A program made the position numbers and the translations under genes. Source: Imbroritus primus (GTDB lineage Bacteria; Pseudomonadota; Gammaproteobacteria; Burkholderiales; Burkholderiaceae). Taken from it: DNA of 64,000 nt. Each line of letters begins with the position of its first letter. Within the stretch, counting starts at the first letter, position 1. Positions 25,650-33,717 of the stretch are shown here, piece by piece. The notes beneath the pieces were generated by a model, which saw only the letters and a list, made by a program, of their open reading frames with translations, ran no database searches and was not told the DNA's origin. The stretch spans positions 1,426,001 through 1,490,000 of the forward strand of contig NZ_OZ201293.1 of NCBI RefSeq assembly GCF_964332355.1. The letters are read 5' to 3'.

Positions 25650-26435
25650 GTGCGAGCAAAAGCGTTGTTATCCCCCCGCGGTCAGGCCGGCATCCTGACA
25701 CTCGGCAGCACTCTGGCGCTGTGGTATGTGCTGACCACGGTGACCCAGATCATCAACCCCATGACTTTCCCCACTCCCGGAGAGGTCTGGGATTCCCTCG
25801 TGCAAATCGCCACCACCGGCTATGGCGATGGCCGACTCGACCAGCACGTCCTGCAAAGCGTCAAGCTGGTTCTGCTGGGCTTCCTGGCTGCCATCGTCAT
25901 TGGCGTTCCGCTTGGCCTGTCGATGGGCTATTCGCGCCGCGCGGAAGCCTTCTTCAATCCCGTGTTCAGCTTGATCCGGCCGATTCCGCCGCTGGCGTGG
26001 ATTCCGTTGGCCATCGTCTGGCTGGGCCTGGGCGATGCCGCCAAGATCATGGTGATCTGGATGGCGGCCTTCGTGCCGGCGGTGATCAACAGCTACGCGG
26101 GCGTGCGCAATATTGAACCGCAATTGCTGGAAGCGGCCGACATGCTCGGCATCCGCCGTGGCGCGTTCGTGTGGGAGGTACTCGTGCCCGGTTCTCTGCC
26201 GATGATCTTCACTGGCCTGCGCCTGTCGCTGCAGGCGGCATGGACCACGCTAGTGGCTGGTGAACTGGTTGGCGCGCTGCTGGGCCTCGGGCATGTCCTC
26301 ACACAGGGCTCGCTCGATATCTACCCGTCGATGATTCTGGTGGCCATGCTGACGATTGCCGCGCTTGGCTGGGTAATGACATGGTGCCTGGGCATGCTCG
26401 AGCGTCGCGCCATGCCGTGGAGGGCTACATCGTGA
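25650..26435 (+). CDS. TauC/SsuC-like ABC permease A (importer 2)
   Basis: A 261-residue inner-membrane permease with about six helices. Its EAA-loop is LLEAADMLGIRRGAFVWEVLVPGSLP (about 157-182). The start codon is GTG, with cggaga about 7 bases before it. It is closest in layout to permease A of importer 1 (shared PIAPIAW/PIPPLAWIPL-type segment and RRAMPW C-terminus). Its stop overlaps the start of permease B, giving translational coupling. Confidence 0.9.
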   Translation: MRAKALLSPRGQAGILTLGSTLALWYVLTTVTQIINPMTFPTPGEVWDSLVQIATTGYGDGRLDQHVLQSVKLVLLGFLAAIVIGVPLGLSMGYSRRAEAFFNPVFSLIRPIPPLAWIPLAIVWLGLGDAAKIMVIWMAAFVPAVINSYAGVRNIEPQLLEAADMLGIRRGAFVWEVLVPGSLPMIFTGLRLSLQAAWTTLVAGELVGALLGLGHVLTQGSLDIYPSMILVAMLTIAALGWVMTWCLGMLERRAMPWRATS

Positions 26436-27298
26436 GGAGTGCGAATTTGACCGCGGATCAACGGCTGACGCATCAGGCCGCACCGGCTGCGCCCGCAGCC
26501 AAGGCCAAGAAAGCCCGCCGCAGCGGGGCAGGGCAATACTGGCTGCTGTCGCTGGCAGGCTTGGTAACTTTTTTCGGAATCTGGTGGGGCGCCGCTGCCA
26601 CCGGCCTGGCGCCGCCGCAGTTCCTGCCGACACCGCCCCAGGTCCTCGCACGCTTCGTCGAGTTAACCCAGGCGCCGTTTGCCAACTACACGCTGCAGAC
26701 GCACCTGTGGTCAAGCCTCATGCGCTACCTGATGGGCTTCCTGCTGGCGGCAGCGATCGGTGTGCCGCTTGGCCTGCTGATGGGCTGGTTCCGCTGGCTG
26801 GACTACATCGTCTCGCCGCTGTTCGAGATCCTGCGGTTTATCGCGCCGATCGCGTGGGTGCCGTTTGCGGCACTGTGGTTCGGTACGGGGATTGGCGGGC
26901 CGGTACTGATCATCTTTGCCGGTGCGTTCCCACCCTGCGTGGTCAATGCATATCGTGGCGCCAAGTACGTGGATGCCAAGCTGCTCGAAGCGGCCCGCAT
27001 GCTCGGTGCATCGTCACGCATGATCCTGCTGGAAGTCCTGCTGCCCGCTGCGCTGCCGTCGATCATGGCGGGGCTGCGTGTATCCGCCGGCCTGGGCTGG
27101 ATGTCGCTGGTCGGCGCCGAGCTGATCGTGGCCTCCAGCGGTATCGGCTACATGATGGTGAAAGGCCAGAGCAATATCGATACGCCAATCGTGATGAGCG
27201 CGATGATCGCCATCGGGATCGTGGGCGGGCTGATCGATGTGCTGCTGCGCCAGATCGAAAATTTCGCGATGCGTAATCGTCGTCGTGCACTCAAGTAA
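26432..27298 (+). CDS. TauC/SsuC-like ABC permease B (importer 2)
   Basis: Second permease, 288 residues. An N-terminal cytoplasmic segment rich in Ala, Lys and Arg (to about 35) precedes six helices; the EAA-loop is LLEAARMLGASSRMILLEVLLPAALP. The GTG at 26432 forms a GTGA overlap with the previous stop and has tggaggg upstream, so I prefer it to the ATG at 26381. It is the counterpart of permease B of importer 1 (shared GYMI/GYMM...GxSN C-terminal pattern). Confidence 0.9.
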   Translation: MRSANLTADQRLTHQAAPAAPAAKAKKARRSGAGQYWLLSLAGLVTFFGIWWGAAATGLAPPQFLPTPPQVLARFVELTQAPFANYTLQTHLWSSLMRYLMGFLLAAAIGVPLGLLMGWFRWLDYIVSPLFEILRFIAPIAWVPFAALWFGTGIGGPVLIIFAGAFPPCVVNAYRGAKYVDAKLLEAARMLGASSRMILLEVLLPAALPSIMAGLRVSAGLGWMSLVGAELIVASSGIGYMMVKGQSNIDTPIVMSAMIAIGIVGGLIDVLLRQIENFAMRNRRRALK

Positions 27299-27312
27299 AA
27301 GGATGGAAGTCG

Positions 27313-28110
27313 ATGGCCGATATCGTTTTTGACAATGTCACGCGCGTCTTCCAGCGCAACGGCGAAGACCTGCTGACGCTGGATGGCATCAACCTGCATA
27401 TCCAGGATAAGGAGTTCGTTGCTATCGTCGGACCCTCCGGCTGTGGCAAGACGACCTGCATGCGGATGGCAGCTGGCCTGGAATTTCCGACCAGCGGCAC
27501 CGTCTCGGTGGCCGGCCGCGACGTGCGCAGCCCGGGCCCGGACCGCGCGGTGGTGTTCCAGCAGTTTGCGCTGTTTCCGTGGAAAACCGTGTGGGAGAAC
27601 GTCGACTTCGGCCTGCGCAGCAAAGGGCTGGCGACGGGTGAACGCCGCGACATCATCGAGCATTACCTGAAGCTCATGAATCTTACCGGCTACGAAAAAG
27701 CATTCCCGCACCAGCTGTCGGGCGGCATGCAGCAACGTGTGGCGATTGCCCGCGCCTACGCGCTCGATCCGGGCGTGCTGCTGATGGACGAACCGTTCGG
27801 TGCACTCGATGCGCAGACCCGGGTCGTTATGCAGGAAGAGCTCGTGCGCCTCGCACGCGTGAATCCGCGTACGGTGCTGTTCATTACCCACGCAGTGGAA
27901 GAATCGGTGTATCTGGCCGATCGTGTGGTCATCATGACCAGCCGTCCGGGCCGCGTGAAGGAGATCATCGACATCAAGTCGGTGCGCGAAGCCAACCGCT
28001 GGGATGAACAGGCCACCATCGAAGACGTGATGGACCTCGAGTCCTTCGTGCATCTGCGCACGCATATCTGGAAATCACTGCGTGCCGAGCACGCTGGTCA
28101 CGAACATTGA
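27313..28110 (+). CDS. TauB/SsuB-like ABC ATPase (importer 2)
   Basis: A 265-residue ATPase with Walker A GPSGCGKTT, Q-loop VVFQQFALFPWKT, signature LSGGMQQRVAIAR, Walker B VLLMDEPFGALDAQT and switch His in FITHAVEES. It is highly similar to the importer-1 ATPase, including the C-terminal MDLESFVHLRTHIW. The gene lies directly after the permeases with a site (aaaagga) upstream, and before the binding protein; in importer 1 the last two genes are in the opposite order. Confidence 0.93.
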   Translation: MADIVFDNVTRVFQRNGEDLLTLDGINLHIQDKEFVAIVGPSGCGKTTCMRMAAGLEFPTSGTVSVAGRDVRSPGPDRAVVFQQFALFPWKTVWENVDFGLRSKGLATGERRDIIEHYLKLMNLTGYEKAFPHQLSGGMQQRVAIARAYALDPGVLLMDEPFGALDAQTRVVMQEELVRLARVNPRTVLFITHAVEESVYLADRVVIMTSRPGRVKEIIDIKSVREANRWDEQATIEDVMDLESFVHLRTHIWKSLRAEHAGHEH

Positions 28111-28192
28111 ATCGAATCGCTGTCTGCAAACAGGCGATGCACCGCGAGGTGCGTTGCCGTCGAACTGTCGCAGAAAAAACAAGGAGAGGAAG

Positions 28193-29251
28193 ATGCAGGG
28201 ACTTCGCAAGTTGGTGAAACGCGGTGTGTGGGCAGTGGCGCTGGCAGGTGTCGTCAGCATGCAGGCCGGTGCGGCCGAGCTCACGCCGATCAAGGTCAGC
28301 TACCAGCCCGCCGTGTACTGGGCGCTGCCGTTCTATGTGGCGTCGGAAAAAGGCTGGTGGGCCGAGGTCGGCCTCAAGCCCGAGTTCTCGATCTTCCCGG
28401 CAGGCGTGCCGCAGATGGCAGCCTCGGCCTCGAAGTCGTGGGATGTCGGCGCGACCGGCTCGGTGCCGGCCGTGCTGGGCTTCGTCCGTTTCGGCGTGAA
28501 GACCATTGGCCTGTCGAACGATGAGTCGCAAGCCAACCTGCTGCTGGTGAGCCAGTCGAAGTTCGACCAGGTGAAAGCCAACCCGGCGTCGCTGAAAGGC
28601 CAGACGATCGTCCTGACCTCGAACTCGACAGGCGACTATGCCGTGCAGGCCTGCCTGAAGAAGTTTGGCCTGAGCAAGGCGGACGTCACGCTCAAGAACA
28701 TGGGGCAGGCCGAGATCATTTCGGCGGTGTCGTCGAACAACGCTGACTACGCCGGCGTGTGGGCGCCGAACAGCTACACGCTGGAAGAAAAGGCCAACGC
28801 GAAGGTCCTGTGTACCGGCAAGGACGGTGGCGCCGTGGTGCCGGGTGCCCTGATCGCGCGCGGCGACTACGCCAAGGACAATCCCGAGAACGTCGCCAAG
28901 TTCCTGGCAGTGTACCTGCGGACCCAGAACTGGCTGAAGTCCAATCCGACCGAAGCCGTGGCGCTGATGAAGAAGTTCTACCAGCAGGGTGGCGTAACCA
29001 TCTCGGAATCGGCGATGCAAAAGGAATTCTCGACGCGCCCGGTCTTTGACCTGCAGCAGCAGCTGGCAGCCATGGACCGTGCCAAGGGCGCTTCGCAGAT
29101 GGATGGCTGGTTCACGCAGATCGCCACCTTCATGCAGGGTTCGGGCGCGCTGGCCAAGGTGCCGGCTGCGAAGGATTTCATCGACAGCAGTTACATGGCG
29201 AAGGTGCAGGCGGATCCGAAGCTCTCCGCATTCGCCGCACAGGGTAAGTAA
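28193..29251 (+). CDS. TauA/SsuA-like periplasmic binding protein (importer 2)
   Basis: Binding protein of about 352 residues. A basic n-region (MQGLRKLVKRG) and hydrophobic core end at a probable AGA cleavage near residue 26. Marks of the NMT1/TauA-like family include YVASEKGWWAEVGLKP, SASKSWDVGATGSVPAVLG, VLTSNSTGDYAVQACL and YAGVWAPNSYTLEE. The ATG at 28193 follows aaggagagga. It is a paralogue of the binding protein at 12112 but has its own pocket residues, so the ligands may differ. It is immediately upstream of hpsN. Confidence 0.9.
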   Translation: MQGLRKLVKRGVWAVALAGVVSMQAGAAELTPIKVSYQPAVYWALPFYVASEKGWWAEVGLKPEFSIFPAGVPQMAASASKSWDVGATGSVPAVLGFVRFGVKTIGLSNDESQANLLLVSQSKFDQVKANPASLKGQTIVLTSNSTGDYAVQACLKKFGLSKADVTLKNMGQAEIISAVSSNNADYAGVWAPNSYTLEEKANAKVLCTGKDGGAVVPGALIARGDYAKDNPENVAKFLAVYLRTQNWLKSNPTEAVALMKKFYQQGGVTISESAMQKEFSTRPVFDLQQQLAAMDRAKGASQMDGWFTQIATFMQGSGALAKVPAAKDFIDSSYMAKVQADPKLSAFAAQGK

Positions 29252-29303
29252 GCACAGCTCCGGTCGGCGCTGCAGCACGCGTCGGCCGGAATAGTCGGGT
29301 CAG

Positions 29304-29333
29304 GGCCGGTGTCTGCAGTGTGCCGGCCTTTAT
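29304..29333 (+). terminator. Candidate terminator after importer 2
   Basis: GGCCGG (29304-29309) pairs with CCGGCC (29323-29328) around a 13-base loop, followed by TTTATT. The T-tract is short, so read-through into hpsN is possible. Confidence 0.5.
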
Positions 29334-29345
29334 TCAGAATCTGTA

Positions 29346-29359
29346 TGTAAGCGATTTCA
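29346..29359. promoter_or_regulatory. LacI-type operator upstream of hpsN
   Basis: TGTAAGCGATTTCA matches TGnAAnCGnTTnCA perfectly, 22 bases before the hpsN start. Its reverse complement agrees with the importer-2 operator at 12 of 14 bases, so LacI regulator 2 probably binds both. Confidence 0.68.
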
Positions 29360-29381
29360 TTTTTGCAAGGAAATTATTCCC

Positions 29382-30695
29382 ATGGCCACCCAGTACCTCA
29401 AGCGCGCGTCCAAGACGCCCGAAACCGAAACCGCCACTGCCCAGAAAGTAGTGAACGAAATGCTGCACGAGATCGAGACCCGGGGCGAAGCCGCGGTGCG
29501 CGAGTATGCGAAGAAGCTCGACAAGTGGGACGGCGACATCATCATGACGCCTGCACAGATCGACCAGGGCATCAAGGATGTGCCGGCTAGCGTCAAGGCG
29601 GATATCGAATTCGCTGCGCAGCAGGTCTATGACTTTGCGCTGGCGCAGCGTCGTTCGCTGGAAGATTTTTCCACCGAGCTGTATCCGGGCGTGACGGCCG
29701 GGCAGCGCGTCATTCCCGTCAATGTCGTGGGTTGCTACGCGCCTGCAGGTCGCTACGCACACATTGCGTCGGCCTACATGGGGGTGGCGACCGCCAAGGC
29801 GGCCGGTGTGAAATCTATCATCGCGTGCTCCAGCCCGTTCCGTGGCGGCGGCATGCATCCCTACGTGCTGTACGCCTTCAAGGCGGCTGGCGCGGATACC
29901 ATCATGACGCTGGGCGGCGTGCAGGCGATTGCCACGATGGCCTACGGTCTGTTCACTGGCAAGCCGGCTGATGTGGTGGTCGGCCCGGGCAACAAGTTCG
30001 TGGCCGAAGCCAAGCGTACGCTGTTCGGCAAGGTGGGTATCGACGTGTTTGCCGGTCCGTCTGAAGTGGCGGTGATCGCCGACGAGACGGCCGATCCCTA
30101 TATCGTGGCGAGCGACCTGGTCGGCCAGGCCGAACACGGCCACGAGTCGCCGGCTTGGCTGTTCACCACCTCCAAGGCGCTGGCCGATGAAGTGATGGGT
30201 CTCGTGCCGAAGCTGATCGAAGATCTGCCGCCGACCGCACGCGATGCTGCGTACTGCGCATGGCGCGATTACGGCGAGGTGGTGCTGTGCGATACGCGCG
30301 AAGAAGTGGTCGAAGTGTCGGACCGCTATGCTTCCGAACACCTTGAAGTGCATACCGCCGATCTCGACTGGTGGCTGGCCAACCTGACCTGCTATGGCTC
30401 GCTGTTCCTGGGCGAGGAAACCACGGTCGCTTTCGGTGACAAGGCCAGCGGCCCGAACCACGTGCTGCCGACCAAGGGCGCGGCACGCTATTCGGGCGGC
30501 CTGTCGGTACACAAGTTCGTGAAGACGCTGACCTGGCAGAAGATGACGCGCGATGCCGCCAAGCGCATCGGTGAGGTCACGGCCCGGATCTCGCGTCTCG
30601 AAGGCATGGAAGCCCACGCGCGCACGGCCGATGACCGCCTGCGCAAATACTTCCCGAACGAGACCTTCGATCGCGGCGAACCGGTGCAGGTGTAA
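29382..30695 (+). CDS. hpsN: Sulfopropanediol 3-dehydrogenase-like (HpsN), histidinol-dehydrogenase family
   Basis: A 437-residue zinc-dependent, NAD-linked four-electron dehydrogenase of the HisD family. HpsN oxidises (R)-2,3-dihydroxypropane-1-sulfonate to sulfolactate. All HisD zinc ligands are present: Gln and His in GQAEHG, Asp in FGDKASGPNHVLP, and the C-terminal His in EAHARTADDR. The catalytic Glu-His pair is in YASEHLEV. It is not the biosynthetic HisD, because it lies in a catabolic region and its sequence (MATQYLKRASKTPETE...) is that of the HpsN group as I remember it. It follows the importer-2 binding protein and precedes an SDR and a zinc alcohol dehydrogenase, resembling the hpsNOP arrangement. 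The family is certain, the substrate likely but unproven. Confidence 0.8.
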   Translation: MATQYLKRASKTPETETATAQKVVNEMLHEIETRGEAAVREYAKKLDKWDGDIIMTPAQIDQGIKDVPASVKADIEFAAQQVYDFALAQRRSLEDFSTELYPGVTAGQRVIPVNVVGCYAPAGRYAHIASAYMGVATAKAAGVKSIIACSSPFRGGGMHPYVLYAFKAAGADTIMTLGGVQAIATMAYGLFTGKPADVVVGPGNKFVAEAKRTLFGKVGIDVFAGPSEVAVIADETADPYIVASDLVGQAEHGHESPAWLFTTSKALADEVMGLVPKLIEDLPPTARDAAYCAWRDYGEVVLCDTREEVVEVSDRYASEHLEVHTADLDWWLANLTCYGSLFLGEETTVAFGDKASGPNHVLPTKGAARYSGGLSVHKFVKTLTWQKMTRDAAKRIGEVTARISRLEGMEAHARTADDRLRKYFPNETFDRGEPVQV

Positions 30696-30704
30696 ACATG
30701 GTTG

Positions 30705-30730
30705 AACGGCGCAGCCTGGCTGCGCCGTTT
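30705..30730 (+). terminator. Strong hairpin between hpsN and the SDR
   Basis: AACGGCGCAGC (30705-30715) pairs perfectly with GCTGCGCCGTT (30719-30729) around a 3-base loop. The following tract (TCAGTTTC) is poor in T, so it may act as an mRNA processing or attenuation structure rather than a full stop. Confidence 0.5.
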
Positions 30731-30753
30731 CAGTTTCGAGGAGTGGCGGGGCA

Positions 30754-31521
30754 ATGGACATCAAGCAACTATTCGATCTGCAGGGCCGTACAGCCCTGAT
30801 CACAGGGGGAAACGCCGGCGTGGGTGGCGCCATGGCGCGCGCCCTCGGTATGGCCGGTGCGCGCGTGGTGCTGGTGGCGCGCCGCGAGGATGTGCTGGCA
30901 AAAGCCTGCGCCGACCTGCGCGCGGATGGCATTGAGGCGCATGCGCTGGCGTGCGACCTTTCCGATGCCGCAGCCGTCCGGAGCTGCGGAGAGCGTGCGC
31001 TGCAGGCCCACGGCGCGATCGACATCCTGGTGAATGCCGCAGGCGTTAACTTGCGGCAGCCCTTTCAGGAGGTCACGCCGGAGGCGTGGAACCTGCATCT
31101 TGCCTTGCACCTCGGTGCGCCATTCTTCCTGACGCAGGTGCTGGCGCCGCAGATGAAGGCACGCGGCTGGGGCCGGATCATCAACATCGGCTCGCTGCAA
31201 TCCTATCGCGCGTTTGCGAACAGCGCGCCATATGGCGCGGGCAAGGGCGGCATCGTCCAGCTGACCCGCGCTATCGCGCAGGAATGGTCGAAGCATGGCA
31301 TCACGTGCAACGCCATCGCACCGGGCTTTTTTCCGACTGACCTGACGGCGGCGGTATTCGCCGATGAGACGTTGGCAAAGCGCAATGCCGAGGCGACGTG
31401 CATCGGCCGCAACGGGGAGTTGTCGGATCTGTATGGCGCGACAGTGTTCCTCGCCAGCGAAGCCTCCGCGTACGTCACCGGCCAGACGCTGGCGGTGGAT
31501 GGCGGCTTTACCGCCAAGTAA
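30754..31521 (+). CDS. Short-chain dehydrogenase/reductase 2 (HpsO-like position)
   Basis: A 255-residue SDR. The cofactor motif TGGNAGVG (about residues 18-25), NAAG, catalytic Ser in IGSLQS, YGAGK, and the closing motif VTGQTLAVDGGFTAK are all intact. A ribosome binding site (gaggagtgg) precedes the start. Its place between hpsN and a zinc alcohol dehydrogenase fits the pair that isomerises dihydroxypropanesulfonate through its 2-ketone. HpsO and HpsP do this in Cupriavidus, to my recollection; the exact gene match is not established. Confidence 0.82.
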   Translation: MDIKQLFDLQGRTALITGGNAGVGGAMARALGMAGARVVLVARREDVLAKACADLRADGIEAHALACDLSDAAAVRSCGERALQAHGAIDILVNAAGVNLRQPFQEVTPEAWNLHLALHLGAPFFLTQVLAPQMKARGWGRIINIGSLQSYRAFANSAPYGAGKGGIVQLTRAIAQEWSKHGITCNAIAPGFFPTDLTAAVFADETLAKRNAEATCIGRNGELSDLYGATVFLASEASAYVTGQTLAVDGGFTAK

Positions 31522-31601
31522 CGAGCCTCCGATGCGATCAGGCAACTGCCGCCCGTGTAGTGCGGCGAATGACGAAAATTTTGATGTGAAGGATGAGTGC
31601 C

Positions 31602-32606
31602 ATGAAAGCACTGGTATATACGCAGCCAAACGAAGTGATGGTGCAGGAGCGCCCGTATCCCGAGGTGGCCGATGGCGAGGTGATTCTCAAGATCGACGCC
31701 GTGGGGATCTGCGGCTCCGATATGCATGCCTATCACGGGCATGATCCGCGTCGTAAACCCGGCCTTGTGCTGGGCCACGAGTTTGCCGGCACGATCGTCG
31801 AGAGCCGTGCGCCAGCGTTGGCCACGGGGCAGCGTGTCACGGGCAACCCGCTGATTACCTGCGGTCACTGCGAATTCTGTGTGCAGGGGCGGACCAATCT
31901 GTGTTCGAACCGCACGATGGTCGGCATGACGCGTCCGGGCGCGTTCGCCGAGTACATGTCGATTCCCGCATCGTGCATCGTCGAAATTCCGGAAGACATG
32001 TCGGCGCTGCATGCTTCGCTCACCGAGCCGGCGGCAACGGCGCTGCATGCCATCAACCTGTCGATGCGCGTACTGACGCGACCCTTGCCTGAGGCCCGCG
32101 TGCTGGTGATCGGCGGTGGCGCCATCGGGCTGCTGGCCGCGCTGCTGCTGAAATCGTATGGCTGCCGCCATATCGACATGGCAGAAGTGAATCCATTGCG
32201 CCGGGCCTCGGCCGAACTGCATGTCGGCTGCCGGACCTACAACCCGCTCGAAGAAGCCGTCCGCGACAGCGCCTACGATTACGTGATCGATGCCGTCGGG
32301 TCCAAGGCGACGCGCAATGCCGCATTGGCCGGCGCCAAGCCGGGCAGCGTGGTAATGCATATCGGCCTGCAGGACTGGGCCAGCGAGATCGACATGCGCA
32401 AGCTGACGCTGGCGGAGATCACCTTGCTGGGCACCTACACCTACACGATCGCCGACCTGCGTGCTGCCGTCGTCGCATTGCATGAAGGCGCATTCGGGAC
32501 GTTGGAATGGGTCGAGGAACGGCCGCTGACCGAGGGCGGAAAGGCATTCCAGGATTTGGATCAGGGCAGGACTGCATCAAGCAAAATCGTGCTGACTTCA
32601 CCGTAA
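31602..32606 (+). CDS. Zinc-dependent medium-chain alcohol dehydrogenase (HpsP-like position)
   Basis: A 334-residue MDR dehydrogenase. Catalytic zinc ligands are Cys in GICGSDMH, His-Glu in LGHEFAG and the Glu in LTEPAATA. The structural zinc Cys cluster is CGHCEFCVQGRTNLC. The nucleotide fold has VIGGGAIGLLAA. The ATG at 31602 has aagga 9 bases upstream; the ATG at 31593 sits on top of that site. It may form a two-enzyme ketone/alcohol shuttle with the SDR upstream. A hairpin with a short T-run follows its stop codon. Confidence 0.85.
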   Translation: MKALVYTQPNEVMVQERPYPEVADGEVILKIDAVGICGSDMHAYHGHDPRRKPGLVLGHEFAGTIVESRAPALATGQRVTGNPLITCGHCEFCVQGRTNLCSNRTMVGMTRPGAFAEYMSIPASCIVEIPEDMSALHASLTEPAATALHAINLSMRVLTRPLPEARVLVIGGGAIGLLAALLLKSYGCRHIDMAEVNPLRRASAELHVGCRTYNPLEEAVRDSAYDYVIDAVGSKATRNAALAGAKPGSVVMHIGLQDWASEIDMRKLTLAEITLLGTYTYTIADLRAAVVALHEGAFGTLEWVEERPLTEGGKAFQDLDQGRTASSKIVLTSP

Positions 32607-32643
32607 ATCCAACCGGATCCGGCCATATGGCCGGTGGATTTTC
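32605..32643 (+). terminator. Terminator after the zinc alcohol dehydrogenase
   Basis: AAATCC-aACCGG pairs with CCGGT-GGATTTT, enclosing a second palindrome GGCCATATGGCC. The structure begins at the stop codon and ends in a short T-run. Confidence 0.6.
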
Positions 32644-32720
32644 GCGCTGTACCTCGAAGACCGGGTAGGCGCGGCTTGCTGTATAACATCATCTCAAACG
32701 CTGTACTGAGGCCGTTTGTG

Positions 32721-32752
32721 CGAGATTCCAGGATGCGGATCCTGGAATCTCG
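32721..32752. promoter_or_regulatory. 32-base perfect palindrome, unknown function
   Basis: CGAGATTCCAGGAT and ATCCTGGAATCTCG form a 14-base perfect inverted repeat around GCGG. It lies about 115 bases before SDR 3 and has no T-tract. It may be an operator or a stable RNA hairpin; none of the known LacI, GntR or IclR boxes of this window resembles it. Confidence 0.7.
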
Positions 32753-32867
32753 GCGCATAATATGCCATCGCCTTGGCATGTTGCATGGCCCGGCGTTCCT
32801 GCGCCACGCGGCATTGCCGTCGATGAACAGGTATTCCATATATTGATAATAATGGAGGAGTCAGGTG

Positions 32868-33635
32868 ATGGGTAAAGTGTGTCTTGTGACCGGTGGCACC
32901 ACGGGAATCGGCCGGGCAACGGCGATTCTGGCGGCGCGCGCCGGCTACGCCGTGGCGCTGACGGGGCGCTCCGCAGCAAGCGAGCAGGCGCAGTCGGCCG
33001 TGCGCGAAATCGAGGCCGCAGGTGGCCGCGCCGTTGCGCTGTCGATGACGCTGTCGGATCGCGCATCCATCGAGCAGGCATTCCTGGATGCCGAACGCAC
33101 ACTGGGTCCCATCGACGCCGTGGTCAACGCCGCCGGCACGATCAGCAAATCCGAAGTGGCGGAGCTGGACTTTGACGTGACGCTCGAATTGATGGCGAGC
33201 AATGTCGTTGGGCTGATGTATTGCTGTCGTGAAGCCGTGCGCCGCATGGCGGTATCGCGCGGCGGCAAGGGCGGGGCGATCGTCAATGTATCTTCCATGG
33301 CTGCTACCAACGGTGGCCGCGCGGCATCGTGCGCCTATGCCGCTTCCAAGGGCGCGGTCGATACCTTTACCGCCGGATTTGCCCGCGAGATCGCGGAGGA
33401 TGGCGTGCGCGTCAATGCCGTGCGGCCGGGCATCATCGAAACCGCCATGACTGCCTATCTCAAGGATCCGGAGCGCCGCAAGGAATTGTCCGCCACGGTG
33501 CCGATGGGGCGTGTCGGGCAGCCGGAAGAAGTGGCCGAGCTGATTCTGTGGCTGCTGTCTGACCAGGCGTCATTCGTCACTGGCGCACACGTCAATGTCA
33601 GCGGCGGCGGCTACAAGATCGGCAGCGGCAAGTAA
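32868..33635 (+). CDS. Short-chain dehydrogenase/reductase 3
   Basis: A 255-residue SDR of the FabG/glucose-dehydrogenase-like group. TGGTTGIG (about residues 8-15), NAAG, VSSMAA, YAASKG and TGAHVNVSGGG are intact. The start at 32868 has tggaggag 7 bases upstream; a GTG at 32865 is too close to be preferred. It is a single gene downstream of the long palindrome, with its own promoter region, and marks the right border of the catabolic region. The substrate is unknown. Confidence 0.85.
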   Translation: MGKVCLVTGGTTGIGRATAILAARAGYAVALTGRSAASEQAQSAVREIEAAGGRAVALSMTLSDRASIEQAFLDAERTLGPIDAVVNAAGTISKSEVAELDFDVTLELMASNVVGLMYCCREAVRRMAVSRGGKGGAIVNVSSMAATNGGRAASCAYAASKGAVDTFTAGFAREIAEDGVRVNAVRPGIIETAMTAYLKDPERRKELSATVPMGRVGQPEEVAELILWLLSDQASFVTGAHVNVSGGGYKIGSGK

Positions 33636-33717
33636 GGTTTGCAACGCGGCTGGCACACGGTGGGCCAGGGCGGCCGGCTAGTACGGCTGCACGGCTAGTA
33701 CGGCGGAAGAGCGGCTG

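Noticed and set aside
29382..30695. Biosynthetic histidinol dehydrogenase HisD
   Set aside because: No his genes are near, the N-terminus is unlike HisD and the surrounding genes are importers and dehydrogenases; the HpsN group fits better.
7232..33635. Genomic island integrated at tRNA-Leu
   Set aside because: The catabolic region lies on the 5' side of the tRNA gene, no integrase is present and I saw no copy of the tRNA 3' end at the far border.
33671..33704. Direct repeat CGGCTAGTACGGC twice after SDR 3
   Set aside because: Only two copies in a short gap; too little to call an attachment site or element end.
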